Assembly (NCBI GenBank): GCA_009739215.1
Contig: VSJF01000006.1
Coordinates: 1,736,001-1,800,000, forward strand
Source of the DNA: Floccularia luteovirens
Taxonomy: Eukaryota; Basidiomycota; Agaricomycetes; Agaricales; Squamanitaceae
Reading direction: 5' to 3'
Length of the DNA stretch: 64,000 nucleotides
Below the pieces are notes generated by a model that saw only the letters and a program-made list of their open reading frames with translations, was not told where the DNA came from and ran no database searches. Both the position numbers and the translations under genes were made by a program. Of the stretch, positions 21,183 to 32,826 are shown in pieces. Positions within the stretch are counted from its first letter, which is position 1, and each line of letters begins with the position of its first letter.

Positions 21183-23122
21183 TTACAGAACCTTACTTGA
21201 TTTTCTGGACCGGATCATAAGTGCCCCCCTCGGATTTGGTATACGACTTACACCCATTATGATATCAGTCGGTCGCTGTTTCCCGTCCTCGAGTTTAACA
21301 TCATAAAACATGAGTAGATGAATCAGTATCAATTTCATACTGCTCATCGCAAAATGTCTACCGGGACAGATGTGTTTTCCAATACCAAAAGCCAAGAGAT
21401 CTGCGTCAGATCGGGGACCTCTATTCGGACCTTCGTTTTCGTCTTGTTTTTCTTTCGTAAAACGGAACGCATCGAATTTATCGGCGTTGGTAAATAAATT
21501 ATCATCGTAATGTCTGCCTGAAGTTGAAACGGCTATTTTTGTGCCTCTGGGTATGAATGTCCCATCAGAGAAGGTGTAATCTATCATGGACTTGCGAACC
21601 GCGGTTACTAAAAGGCTTTAGAATAATAACAGAACTATAGATACAAAGAGCTTACAGATGGTTATTGAACGTAACCTTTGCGATTCCTTGACAAAACTAT
21701 CCAGTAACTTCATCTTGTCTAGGGCATTCTTTGTTAAACCTTCGTCCTTGATCACAGCATCGATTTCTTCTAGAAGTGGTTGGATGTATTCAGGATGCGC
21801 AGCAACGTCGAATATGAGTTGTGTCAATGTCTTATGGCTGGTTAGCTATTCCATGCCGGAAAAAATGATTCGCTTACCAGGCTGGTGGTATGGATAGAAG
21901 CAAAATTCATCATTAATATTCGAGAGGTTAAGTTCTCAGTGCTCTGCTCATCCCCGGCAGCTTTCTCCATGAGCCATGTTAGAAAGTCCATCTAGATCTA
22001 TAAGCTTCTCGCCAATCTGCGGTCTAAAAAATGAAAGTACCTCTTCGGTGTCGGGATTATATTTATGATCCTCCTGCCGTTTACGTCGCTCATTTATTAT
22101 AGGTCCCAAATGCTCGTTTGCTTGACGAATACGTTTTCGGAGTCTAGAGAATAGCCTCCCTGCTATCCTGAAGGATATTCAATAATAATTAATACCTTAT
22201 GACGTTAGACTTACGGTCTCAAAAAGGATGGCAATGGGTCAAGAATCAAAACCACTTTCATGACATCGCTTGTAAAATTTGTTCCAATTTTCAAATATTC
22301 TGGGTTTCGGCCTTTAACACCCTCAATTTAGTTACTTGAGAAACAATGAGATAGAATTACATAAAGGAAGGCCAACGAAGGTGCGGTTTGAAGTACGGGC
22401 AATAATTTTGATAAGTGTGTCCATCAATGGGTATCTCACCCATTCTACAATTCCTCGATAAATCAGATTCATTCGTCAAGGAGGAGACATACCGGCACTA
22501 GGAGGAATGATATCTTTAAAACTTGCCAGAACTTCATCATGGACATATGGCAACATTTTGCCAATATTGCGAGTCAGTTGATTTCGCACAATTGGAACAT
22601 GATATGGATCATGAGCGATGTTATTTCCCAAAGTGTACTCGTTATGTAGCCCCTGGTTACAGATTAGCTCGGAAACAGTATGTAGTAAGGAAGTATTTTG
22701 AATAAGTACCTCCTGTATAGCAGCATCAAAGGAAAATACATCTTCTGGTAATCTCTTGATCTCATCAATTATGTGTTGATTGTTTGCAACAAGGTACCAT
22801 CCATTGTGCACAGGAACTTTAACCACAGAGCTCGAGTGCTGGGAAAGGTTAAATTTGAAGATCAATGACCTAATTCTAAGAATGGAATGGACATAAATAC
22901 TTCATCGCGCGCCCTTAGTAAAATGTCGTGTGAACGCCAGAAAAACCTGATAGCGGTTATATATGATAGGATGGGGTTATTATAGCCCACGGTTGGTATG
23001 TGGCTCAACTGCGTAGAAATGTCAGAATGAATTTCATTAATCAAACACTGAACGCACTTTTCGTCCTTCTGAATAATGGTGTGCCAGAAATGCAAATGAT
23101 AAGAAGCAAATTCCATATACAT
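21183..23122 (-). CDS. Cytochrome P450 monooxygenase 2 (ent-kaurene-oxidase-like class)
   Basis: A multi-exon P450 on the minus strand, ending at 21183. The N-terminal part reads LSHIPTVGYNNPILSYITAI, then KVPVHNGWYLVANNQHIIDE, YTLGNNIAHDPYHVPIVR, and RPIAGRLFSRLRKRIRQANE. The I-helix has FASIHTTS in place of AGxDT, as in the fungal P450 group that includes gibberellin-type and CYP512-like enzymes. Next come HPEYIQPLLEEIDAV, the K-helix KESQR (ExxR), FDAFRF, and the heme loop FGIGKHICPGRHFA with Cys. The final exon runs DVKLEDGKQRP...KSSKVL. The start at 23122 (MYMEFASYHLHFWH) is tentative and lacks a strong membrane anchor. All catalytic motifs are kept, so it is probably active; oxidation of a terpenoid or other lipid is a guess from the family. 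The first exon contains the breakpoint of the tandem duplication to its right. Confidence 0.8.
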
Positions 23123-24461
23123 AATAATCAGTGGACAGTAATTCCATGAGAAGGGCGCCTGATGGTATGGGTATGATTGTACGCTGTGTTACAGGTCAGA
23201 TAACGGAGGAGTGCCCAGTTACGATGTAGTTGGAGCCCGCTTTTATCACAGAAATGGCTAGGATGGGCTGTTACACCTTGATATGGGGAAGGCTGTTCAA
23301 CTAATACTTATGCCCTTATTAGTACTTCCGATTGTAGGGTCGCAAGGTGCCGATAGTAACCCTGCACAAGTCTTGGCTAAAACGTTCCACCTTTCGTGTT
23401 TTTCTCCACGACCACTTGAGCCTGTGCATACTCTTCAGTCTGAATAATCCAACAGATAAGAGAGAGGTGAGCGGTTATCCTCAATAACTATACTTTCTAA
23501 CAAAGGGACAAGATATTAGCTAGGGGTCTCAACCGAAAAACCAAAGTTTTAGAAATGAAACCTTAGGCCTGAAGGTTCGGCTCCATGTAAGTTACGATTC
23601 TAAGAACCACGATCGCAAACAAAGAGTTATTGAAGTATATTCTTGTGGCTATTTCGACCTGAGCTATCTGTCAACAAAAGTTTTTTGAGACTTATGTTTG
23701 ATGGACCTTAAGATTAAAACAGATAATACAACTGACCTTTCATAAAATCGTCTGGTTTTGTATTCTTGATTGTTTTAGAATGGGTTTGACTTCGGTATCA
23801 AATGCTTAGAAGTGCGGATGGCACGTTCGGCGCACGGCCTACTCTCGTAATGACTTACTAAATAACATCATTCAGATAACCAGTGAGTAAAAACTTCAAC
23901 CCTCCCTGGTGGGACTGTCCTTGAAGGAACTGAACCAGTATTATTAGGGTGCTGCGGAAACTGTTAATATTGTGTAACGAGTTTGGGAGTGAAGGATATC
24001 TGCCATATTTGGTATGAATATCCCAACGTGAGTTTGCATAAACGCGCGACCCTACATGGGAAGTGGTTTCTTTATCGATGCGTATGTTTTTCCTTGCCGG
24101 TTGAACTGACATATTCAATACAGACACATTCACTTTTGTATGTTTGCAAATAAGCTTAATGACACAGGAGTGGAAGGAGAGACTTGCAGATGCTCCGCAG
24201 TCAATATATTGGGTGGACCATCCCCGCTCCCACTCTTCCGACGGATTTTCATCATGACTAGCCTAATTTTGCGACTCATATTTTGGTTTCTTACCCACGG
24301 CACCCCGACAATTGTACCAATACACAGTTCCCATCTACAATGTGATTTACTCGAAAAGCCCTCTTTATGCCTTGCCCTTGTTTAAGCCAGTCACCCCCCG
24401 TTTATGAACTGACTATTTGTATACCTTCATAACCTTTCTTCCTAGCATAATACTATCTATC
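23123..24461. other. Intergenic region between P450 2 and DUF6534 copy 2
   Basis: A divergent promoter region of about 1.3 kb shared by P450 number 2 (-) and the DUF6534 gene (+). No gene recognised. It corresponds piecewise to 26,680-28,165 in the second duplication unit, with conserved islands around 'ttgtattcttgattgtt' (23,758) and 'tccctggtgggactgtcc' (23,905) that may be regulatory. Confidence 0.5.
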
Positions 24462-26228
24462 ATGGACTCAGCACCACCCTCTGGCCTCCCACCCATTCCA
24501 CCAAACATCGCATTTCTGTTTGTCTGATATTCTCTCATTTTTCTACTTAACTGAAATTTAATTTGTACAGCGCAGGGCCACCTGTATGGATCCGTTTTTC
24601 TCTCTGCACAAGGCATAATTTCGACAACTTATATTTTCACTAGATATTGGGCATCATTTTGGATGCTTGGTTATACGGGCTCTTAACTGCTCAATTCTGT
24701 AAGGCATGAATCCTCAAAAGTACTCGCTTACCACTTACAAACACCCTATACATCTGAAGTTTTCTACTTATACCGATTTCAAAATGATATCAAATTCATC
24801 AGAACGGTTGGTGCGTACTGGGGGCCTAGGCAGCCTTTGCTGTATGCTGACCCGGCATACAAGTCATCTTGTTGTTCCTGTTAGAGACTGTACAAGTCAT
24901 ATTCTCGATCGCCGATGCGTTCCATTGGTATGTCTTCGGCTACGGAGATGTCAACAAGTTATCCGACTTCTTCTTGTCAAATATCGATACTCCAATCATG
25001 GGCTCAATTGTCTCCTTCACGGTCCAAGTTATTTGTTGTTGGAGGGCTCATGTACTAAGTGGTTGGAGGTGGTGGCCCGCTTTTATATCACTGGTAAGAT
25101 ACCGAACTCGTGTTACGATGTAACACAATAAGATAACGTATTGGTTATAGTGCGCGTTATTCCAGGCTACCAATGGTATCCTTGCAGGATCGATGGTAAA
25201 TATTGAAGGTATCTCTGAATTTTCACCGAACTAATGATTTGTTTTCAGAACCAACATGTATCGAAGATCTTCTTGATCCCCGCCATTGAACTTAAATTGG
25301 TTGTGCCAGTAAGTGGATCTTCCGAATAAACTTCACTATGACTAACCGTTCAACGTGTTAGTTTTGGCTCGGCGCAAGTGCCGCGACTGACGTTATGATA
25401 GCATCAACATTGGTTTATCTGGTAAAGATTCGATCATTTTGCCTAACTTGCCTTGTATACTAATACTAGGCAGGTGATAAATTCTGATAGCTGGAAGCAC
25501 AAAAAAACGCGTGGCATGTTGCTTCGCGTGGTCATTTTAACAATGGAAACGAACTCACTGACTGGTAATTTTTTATTATCAAGCATTACACTATTTTTTT
25601 GTCTGAGCAAAATATATGCAGCTATATTTGCAGTCGCTACACTCATTTGCGGTGTGATTGTCCCTTCTTTGAAACCTCCTGTAAGTTTTCATCTACGATA
25701 ATTAGAAGTTTTACTGATGTGATGGTATAAAAAGAAAACAAGTATTTTCATGTGCTTGTAAGTTTATCTCGATCCATTGATTACCTCTGAATGACGTCTT
25801 ATTCCTCTTGCTTTGTAGCTGTTTCCTCATCGGAAAACTGTATGTTCCTTTTCTTTGGCAAATTTTCAATGATAAACTAAAGCTGCGGATATAGTTATAG
25901 TAACTCGTATCTAATGATGTTGAACCTTCGCGCATTCCTGCCTGAAGGGGAAGCAGGAGGGGAACATGACACCACCAATCCATCAATGCTCCAGAAGAGC
26001 AGTTATTTCAAGACCACTGACGAGTCAAACCCATCCTTTGGATCATTTGAGCAAGAGCGAATGGTGAATTATGTTCCGAGCCAACAATTAATGAACCAAC
26101 AAGTACCTCTCCAACAACCATCCCTTCCACACGGGCTACTGCAACCAGCCTCAGTAAATTATCAAAGTGCTGTGACGACCAGCAGCCAAGGAACTTATCA
26201 ATCATATAGTTCCGGAGAAGCTGCCTAA
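24462..26228 (+). CDS. DUF6534-domain seven-helix membrane protein, copy 2
   Basis: This family of multi-helix membrane proteins, common in mushroom-forming fungi, has no known function. About eleven short exons join in phase: MDSAPPSGLPPIPPNIAFL, AGPP, DILGIILDAWLYGLLTAQF, FYLYRF, ETVQVIFSIADAFHWYVFGY and SIVSFTVQVICCWRAHVLSG, then ATNGILAGSM, NQHVSKIFLIPAIELKLVVP, FWLGASAATDVMIASTLVYL, a loop KKTRGMLLRVV, METNSLT, and AIFAVATLICGVIVPSLKPP. A 23-nt micro-exon at 25735..25757 follows, then FLIGKLYSNSYLMMLNLRAF, the DUF6534 signature end. The soluble tail is rich in Gln, Ser and Asn and ends QSYSSGEAA. It is intact on my reading and lies in tandem with copy 3. Confidence 0.8.
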
Positions 26229-28165
26229 TCTAGAACGGTGTACAGGGTGTATGTATATCTGCTAGACTCGAGTGTATATAACAACGTGGTATATGTACCT
26301 TCGTTTCTGGATGTATGTATTTTTTTTGGAGATGTTTATATTCCAACACTTTTTACAGGCGCAGACCTGTCAACCCGCCCACCCTCCTTTCAAATAGCAT
26401 ACAGGCTGTGTTTAAAAAACCCAGGAATTGAATTCCAAATATGAATATCAATAAAATGTTATGTATACCCGGTTCAAACGTCGACAGTAATACTTTTGAA
26501 ACACAAACTGTATACTTGGGAGTTTTGAATGACTTCAAGTGAGCTCTTAAGGATACAAACTCTATCTCCATTTATCATGCGCCCTGGGAAAAAGCGCTTT
26601 CCGAGATTTTTTCCGTCCTTTTGAATAACCCCCCGTGTGCCAGAAATGCAAATGTCAAGAAGCAAATACCATACACACAAGTGTCAGTGGTCAGTAATTC
26701 CATGAGATTGACACTCGGGGGAATTGTTGTGTAGTAAGGGAAATCACAATATGGTTATATGTAGTTGAAGCCCGCTGCATAATAGAACGGCAGCGGCTTT
26801 GGAAGGCTGAAATTCGGTCACGAGTCTGTGCCGATATTAACTCTGCACAACTCTGGAGTCTGATACACTCTTCAATTTTGATAAGTAATCCAACAGACGA
26901 GAGCGAGGAGAGCAATCATCCAAGTAACCCATGGATAGGATATCAGACTAGAATTTTCATCCGAATAACTAAATTTGTAGAAATGAACCTTACAGGGTCG
27001 ACCACATACTGTATACGATCAGGATTGCGAATAGGTATATCCCTGTGGCGGGTTCCGACATGAGTTATCTATCTGTCAACACAGATATTTTCAAGACTTA
27101 TATTAAATGGTGTATACTTGCTTAAATGCTATGAAATGAAGGTGAATACCCGTATATAAGGCTGTAAGGATGCTATACTAATAAATACGTACGAGTGAAT
27201 TACCCAGGCACCGACTAGCAGTGTAAGGCGGGACTTGGGGGCGTAGCTTCGAATTCGTTACTATCCTTACAGCCACAAGATTTATAGAACAGTTAATGTA
27301 GACCTTCCACTGTATTCCAAGTTAACCTGATGTCACATCTGGGTTGAATAGCGTCCGGGTTTTGTATTCTTGATTGTTGTGCAATAGGCGCGACTTCGAA
27401 TCGGTAATAGTATCGAATCGTAGGATTACGGCCCATGCTATGCACCATCAAGACATCCCGTTCGTATAAAATATTATCAGTGAGTAAACACTCTCGCAGG
27501 TTTTCCGCCTATCTCAACAAGAGTACAGTAAGTATCAGACTCAGCCTCCCTGGTGGGATTGTCCCTGAAGGAACTGGACAAATATTATTAGGTTGCTGCG
27601 GAAACAGGATAATCGTGTACCGAGCGCTGTCTACATACAAGGAGTTTTGAAGTCGCATAGCGCCCAAGAATTATGTGGAAGATATCTTCCATATATGGTA
27701 TGAATAACTCAATGTGAGTTTGTTTATGTGTGGCCCTGCATTGGAAAAGGGTTATGTGCCTCATCCATGCATATGTTTTTTACCTGCCAGTTCGACTGAC
27801 TGTTTCGACGCAGAGATATACGCAACATTTGGATGCTTGCAAACGGACTTAATATGGGAAGGGGGTACCTGGAGATGCCCCGCTATCGATATACTGGGGA
27901 GACCACCCCGCTCCCACTTCTTCCGACGGATGTTAATTATGTTGGCCTAATTTTACCATCTTATATTCTGGTTTCTTACTCATGGCTTAAAGACAATAAT
28001 AGGGACCAATACACTGTCCCATAAATTTCCATCAGCAATAAATGTGATCTCCCTTTTTGAAAACCCTCTTTATACCCTGCTCTCATTTTAGCCAGTCACC
28101 CCGTTCATGATCTGACTTTTTGTATACCTTCAAAATTTTTTTTCTGAGAGGAATTACTATCTATC
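26229..28165. other. Intergenic region between the two DUF6534 genes
   Basis: It contains the 3' flank of copy 2, the duplication junction (about 26,545-26,612), a short P450 relic, and the promoter region of copy 3. No other coding resemblance was seen. Confidence 0.5.
26612..26685 (-). pseudogene. Relic of the first exon of P450 2
   Basis: The minus strand resembles the tip of P450 number 2: a frame with a VIQKDGK piece and another with the AFHWH-like start, corresponding to the FASYHLHFWHTIIQKDEK region encoded at 23,060-23,120. Only about 70 bases of the P450 were carried by the duplication, so this end has no gene body behind it. Confidence 0.65.
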
Positions 28166-29944
28166 ATGGATTCAGCACCGCCCTCTGGTCTCCCACCCAT
28201 TCCACCAAACATTGCATTTCTGTCAGTCTGATATTTTCTCATTTTTTCTGCTGAACTAATCTTCAATTTGTACAGCGCAGGACCACCTGTATGGATCCAT
28301 TTCTCCCCTCCCGCACAAGGCATGAATGCCACAACTCATATATTCGCTAGATATTGGGCATCATTTTGAACGCTTGGTTATACGGGCTCTTAACTGCTCA
28401 ATTCTGTAAGGCATGAACCCTCAAAATTATCTTGTTTGCCACTTACAAACACCCTATGTACCTGAAGTCTTCTACTTATACCGCTTTCCGAATGATATCA
28501 AATTCATTAGAACGGTTGGTGCGTAATAGGGGCTGAATCAGCCTTCACCAGATACTAACTTGTTGTATAAGTCATCGGGTTGTTTCTTCTAGAGACTGTA
28601 CAAGTCGTATTCTCGATCGCAGACGCGTTCCATTGGTATGTCTTCGGCTATGGAGATCTCAACAAGCTATCCGACTTCTTTTTATCAAATTTCGATACTC
28701 CGATAATGGGTTCGATTGTTTCCTTCACGGTCCAAACTATCTGTTGTTGGAGAGCTTATGTACTAAGTGGTTGGAGGTTATGGCCTGCTTTTATGTCACT
28801 GGTAAGATACCAAAATCGTGTTACGATGTAACATAATAAGATAACGTATTGGTTATAGTGCGCCTTATTCCAGGCTACCAATGGTATTCTTGCAGGATCG
28901 ATGGTAAATATTAAAGATATATCTGAATTTGCACTGGACTGACAATTTGTTTTCAGAACCAGCATGTATCGAAGATCTTTTTAATCCCCACAGTTGAACT
29001 TGACGTTATTGTACCAGTAAGTCGGCTCTTCCAAATAAATTGTACCATGACTAACCTTTCAACATATTAGTTGTGGCTCAGCGCAAGTGCCGCAACTGAC
29101 GTTTTAGTGGCAGGGACATTGGTTTATCTGGTAGAGTCTTAGTTATCTTGCTTGAAGTTGTTCTGTATACTAATACTAAACTAGGTGGTGAGATCTGATA
29201 GCTGGAGGCATAAAAAAACGCGTGGGATGTTGCTTCGTGTGGTCGCGTTAACAATGGAAACTAATTCACTGACTGGTAATTATTCGTTATCACCAACGCG
29301 GCGTTTTTTAACCTGACCAAAATATTATGTAGCCATATTTGCGGTCGCTACCCTCATTTGCAGTGTTATAGTTCCTTCTTTGAAACCTCCTGTGAGTTTT
29401 CATCTACAATAATTAGAAGTTTTACTGATGTGACGGCATAAAAGAAAACAAGTATTTTCATGTGCTTGTAAGTTTTTTCTCATCAACTTGATTACCTCTG
29501 AATAACGCCTCATTCCTCTCGTGTTTTAGCTGTTTCCTTATTGGAAAACTGTGTGTTCATTTTATTTTTGGCAAAAGTTCAATGATAGGCTAAGACCGCG
29601 GATTTAGTTACAGTAACTCATATCTGATCATGTTGAACCTTCGCGCATTCCTGCCTGAAGATGGGGACGAGGAATTTGACACTACCCACCGCTCAACGAC
29701 TCACAAGAGCACTCGACTCCATGGCAGCACCACTGATTTAAATCCTCCAACTTTTGGATCGTTCGAGCAAGATCAAACTCGTACCTTGGAGATGATGAAC
29801 TTTGCTCAGAACCAGCAATTGAACAATAGGCAGGTATACAAGCCATCCACACTTTCGAACCAAGCGCAGGTAGACTCAACAACATATGTTGTGCCGAGCA
29901 ACCAAGGAAGTTATCAATCATATCATTCTGGAGAAACTGCCTAA
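28166..29944 (+). CDS. DUF6534-domain seven-helix membrane protein, copy 3
   Basis: A tandem paralogue of the gene at 24,462-26,228 with the same exon plan. The start is MDSAPPSGLPPIPPNIAFL. Helices include ILGIILNAWLYGLLTAQF, ETVQVVFSIADAFHWYVFGY, VSFTVQTICCWRAYVLSGW, LWLSASAATDVLVAGTLVYL and IFAVATLICSVIVPSLKPP. The 23-nt micro-exon is at 29445..29467, followed by FLIGKLYSNSYLIMLNLRAF. The soluble tail differs strongly from copy 2 (it gains an STTHKSTRLHGSTT segment) but keeps a GSFEQ core and the end QSYHSGETA. The reading frame is intact. Membrane location is inferred from the helices; no function is known. Confidence 0.8.
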
Positions 29945-30506
29945 TCTAGAACGCTGTACACAAAGTGTATGGACTGAGTTTCTCTATAGGATTCGAGTAT
30001 ATATCACGATATGGTTTATGTAGCCTCCTTTCTGAATGTGTGTTTTTCGTTTGAAGTGTTTATATCCAAAGACTTTTCGCAGGTCCAAACGAGTTAGCAA
30101 GGCTGAATCCTCCCCCACTCCTTAAACTAGCACACAGGATGTGTCTAGAAAATCCAGGAATTGATTCCAGATATATATAGATAACAGTCAAATAATATAC
30201 CCGGTTCAAATGTAGATACTGTAGCAGTATTTTTGGAGCAAAATGTAAGTTAACCTTGAGAGTTTTGAATTACATAAGTACTTTAAATAGGCGCGGTCAT
30301 TTCGGTAATACAATTCTACTTTGGTTTCACGTGACGTGACATCACGAGATTTCCCACATGTGAACAGCGCGTCAAGCACGCGTTCAACAAGGCTAGAAGG
30401 CACTGCGTCGTGGTGGTCGAGCTGCTCACCGGGAGCTCTCATTCTGCTTTCAGGCTCGCTTATATACTCTACGTCGTCTCGCCCGTTTACAAAGTGACCG
30501 GATTCG

Positions 30507-31831
30507 ATGCCTGCACATGTGCATTGCCCAATATGTTTCATTCACTACCCATTAGGTGTTATCCAGGTTTTCCCATGTGGTATGTGTTTTACAATTTCAA
30601 AGAACCCTTTCCCCTCCCCCTGGATATGCTAAATAGAATGTAGGTCATGGATATTGTAATACATGCACAGATACACTTTTACCCAATATACGCTCTCGTA
30701 AACCATGTCCACAATGCCGTGCAACAATCCGCAGAGATGAACGTATAACACTACATGTTGACATCACCGATTCAAAAACTGCAGGCATCAATGATGTAGT
30801 CGAGAAAATTGGACAAATGGATGCAGAGACCGGTGCAATAAGTGTTAAAAAAGCTGGGGAGCGGATTGCAAAAGCAGCAGAAACTATGGATAGAAATGAT
30901 GATATGGATATGGCAGTGAGTTTAGTATTACCTTATATATATGATTGATATTATATTTTATTATAACCAGGCAACACTTATCCAGTCTATTGAAGATTTC
31001 AAGCAGCGTATAATTCCCTTATTTACGCGTGTCGAATCTCAAGCTCAAGAAATCGATAACCTTCGGAAAGCAGCCCAATTAACACAACAAGAACGAGACG
31101 AAATTGACACCCAGAAGGCTAAAGCTGCGAGCTACAAATCAGAAATAGGACGTCTCCGTAATCACCTCCGTGAAACGGAGAAGAACACAGAACAGGCTTT
31201 AGAGTTGGCTGAACAAGCGAAGGAGGAGGTAATACAGCTGAGAGAAAAGAATGCGACGTATCAGAGGATGACTTCGGATTTGGATAATCAGAAGAAGAGG
31301 CTTGAAGATTTGTTGGAGACACATGTGACTACAGTGCGTATTGATTCAATCATATATGTTCGCAAAGATTCATTATTTGGTGGTTAGGCTCGTGCACAAA
31401 AGACAAAATATCGAGCATTAAAGCATCAATATCTCGAACTAAAAAACGAACTTGCAGCCACAAAGGAGCAGCACAAGTCCGATTTATACAACGTTTCTCA
31501 ATTTTCGGAGTATGACCTTGGGGAGGTCGGTAGTGTAAAACTGCTTCCGTCCACATTCCTGATACTTAAAGGATCTCCATAGTTTTCGGAACATGTTCCG
31601 GAATCACCTTCTAGGCACCTCCAACCACAGGAAACAAACATACCAGATTATGATTTTGAGGGCATGCCACCACCTGGATTTGCTTCCGACTGGCAACTTG
31701 GTCACACGAGGAGGACATTGGTGAAGAAAGGTGCCGAGTCAAAGAAATTCCCCATCAGTTTGGACAGGAAAGGGCACCCAACAACTGCAGTGCAAGTCGG
31801 ACCAAAGAATACTTTGCGTGTTCGCATTTGA
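30507..31831 (+). CDS. RING-finger / coiled-coil protein 1
   Basis: A probable RING-type E3 ubiquitin ligase. Exons 30507..30579, 30644..30915, 30971..31333, 31388..31525 and 31583..31831 join in phase to 364 residues. The RING is at the extreme N-terminus with C7, C10, C24, H26, C29, C32, C46, C49 (CPIC, CGHGYCNTC, CPQC), a complete C3HC4 set split by the first intron. A long heptad-rich region follows (about residues 115-280, for example IDNLRKAAQLTQQERDE and LRNHLRETEKNTEQALELAE), which should form a coiled coil. The C-terminus ends GPKNTLRVRI. The substrate is unknown. It has the same layout as the RING gene at 34,264. Confidence 0.82.
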
Positions 31832-32147
31832 GCCAAAAACAGGAATGAAAAAGTCATCAGTGATGATAACGAGTTGTAATTTATCAAATGAAATATGTTG
31901 TTGCTGGTCACATCTATCGCGAATTTAGTCAGTCAATTTCATCAGAAACGCTTTGCCTTTTTCTCATTAATTTCACAGCAACAAGGAGATCAAGAATTTT
32001 TTTTGATCTTATCCACCTTCGCATCTTATCATCAAAACCATGCATCTGCAATTGCATATGTAAACATGCCATATAAAATAGGGAGCATAACATGGAAATG
32101 CCAATGTAGTAGTGGAATCATATTTATTTCTGGTTGATAATAAAAAA
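31832..32147. other. Convergent intergenic region, 3' ends of RING 1 and RPL11
   Basis: AT-rich region holding both 3' untranslated regions. No gene seen. Confidence 0.5.
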
Positions 32148-32826
32148 TCACATCTGTAAGATATCAACAGAGATGAGAAGAACAATATACACACCAGGAT
32201 AATTCCATCAAAGCGTTGCTTGAACCAAGCCATCGTATCTTCCTTCTTAATCCGATGTTGGGATCCAATTCTTGCCTTTTTCACCTTCCTTCTCGCAACA
32301 CGAGCACCCGGTCGTCCCATCACAACATAAAAGTCCATTCCAAAGATTCCAATACCAGGATCATACCGCGCACCCAAATCAATATGTTCCTGAATACCAA
32401 ACCCAAAGTTTCCCGTCTCCGAAAAGTTCTTCCTACGTAATTCATATTCCTTCACTTTCAACCCACGTTCTAGGATTTCCTCAGCTTTAGGACCACGGAT
32501 TGTAACATGTACGGCAATCTTTTCGTTACGACGGATACCGAATGTTCGGACGGTGTATCGGGCTTTGGATGTAACTGGTGTTTGACCAGTTAGTTGTTCG
32601 AGAACTTTGGAGGCACGGGTGAGACGATCTCCGGATTCACCAACTGAGATGTCTATAAGTTGGATGAATGAGTTATCGATAATAGGATAATTTCAAAAAC
32701 ACGCACTGATGACGAGCTTGTCAATGCGAGGCTCTTTCATGACATTCGTCGGTGCCGTTTTTGCTTCAGCCTGATTCTTAATATTAATACAATGACAATA
32801 TGGATTTAGATCTGGGGACTGACCAT
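32148..32826 (-). CDS. RPL11: 60S ribosomal protein L11 (uL5)
   Basis: uL5/RPL11 binds 5S rRNA with uL18 in the large ribosomal subunit. Exons 32824..32826, 32707..32776, 32195..32652 and 32148..32153 join in phase to 178 residues. The protein reads [95 protein letters not shown] and [15 protein letters not shown], ending [19 protein letters not shown]. The first exon is the ATG alone (3 nt), and the last exon is a single Met codon plus stop. Tiny terminal exons are common in fungal ribosomal protein genes, but the final one is uncertain. It is intact and full length for the family. Confidence 0.95.

Larger units (their letters stand above)
23058..26545 (+). repeat. Tandem duplication, unit 1 (about 3.5 kb)
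   Basis: The block from the first exon of P450 number 2 (from about 'cgtccttctgaataatgg') through the 5' flank, the DUF6534 gene and its 3' flank recurs at 26,612-30,280 in the same orientation. Matching landmarks are 'ccagaaatgcaaatg', 'tttgtattcttgattgtt', 'ccctggtggga', 'ctatcatgga.tcagcacc', the whole gene, and 'acccggttcaaa' near the end. Confidence 0.85.
26612..30280 (+). repeat. Tandem duplication, unit 2 (about 3.6 kb)
   Basis: Second copy of the block at 23,058-26,545. Coding exons are clearly more similar than the intergenic parts, which carry substitutions and indels, so the duplication is not very recent and the reading frame has been under selection. Confidence 0.85.
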
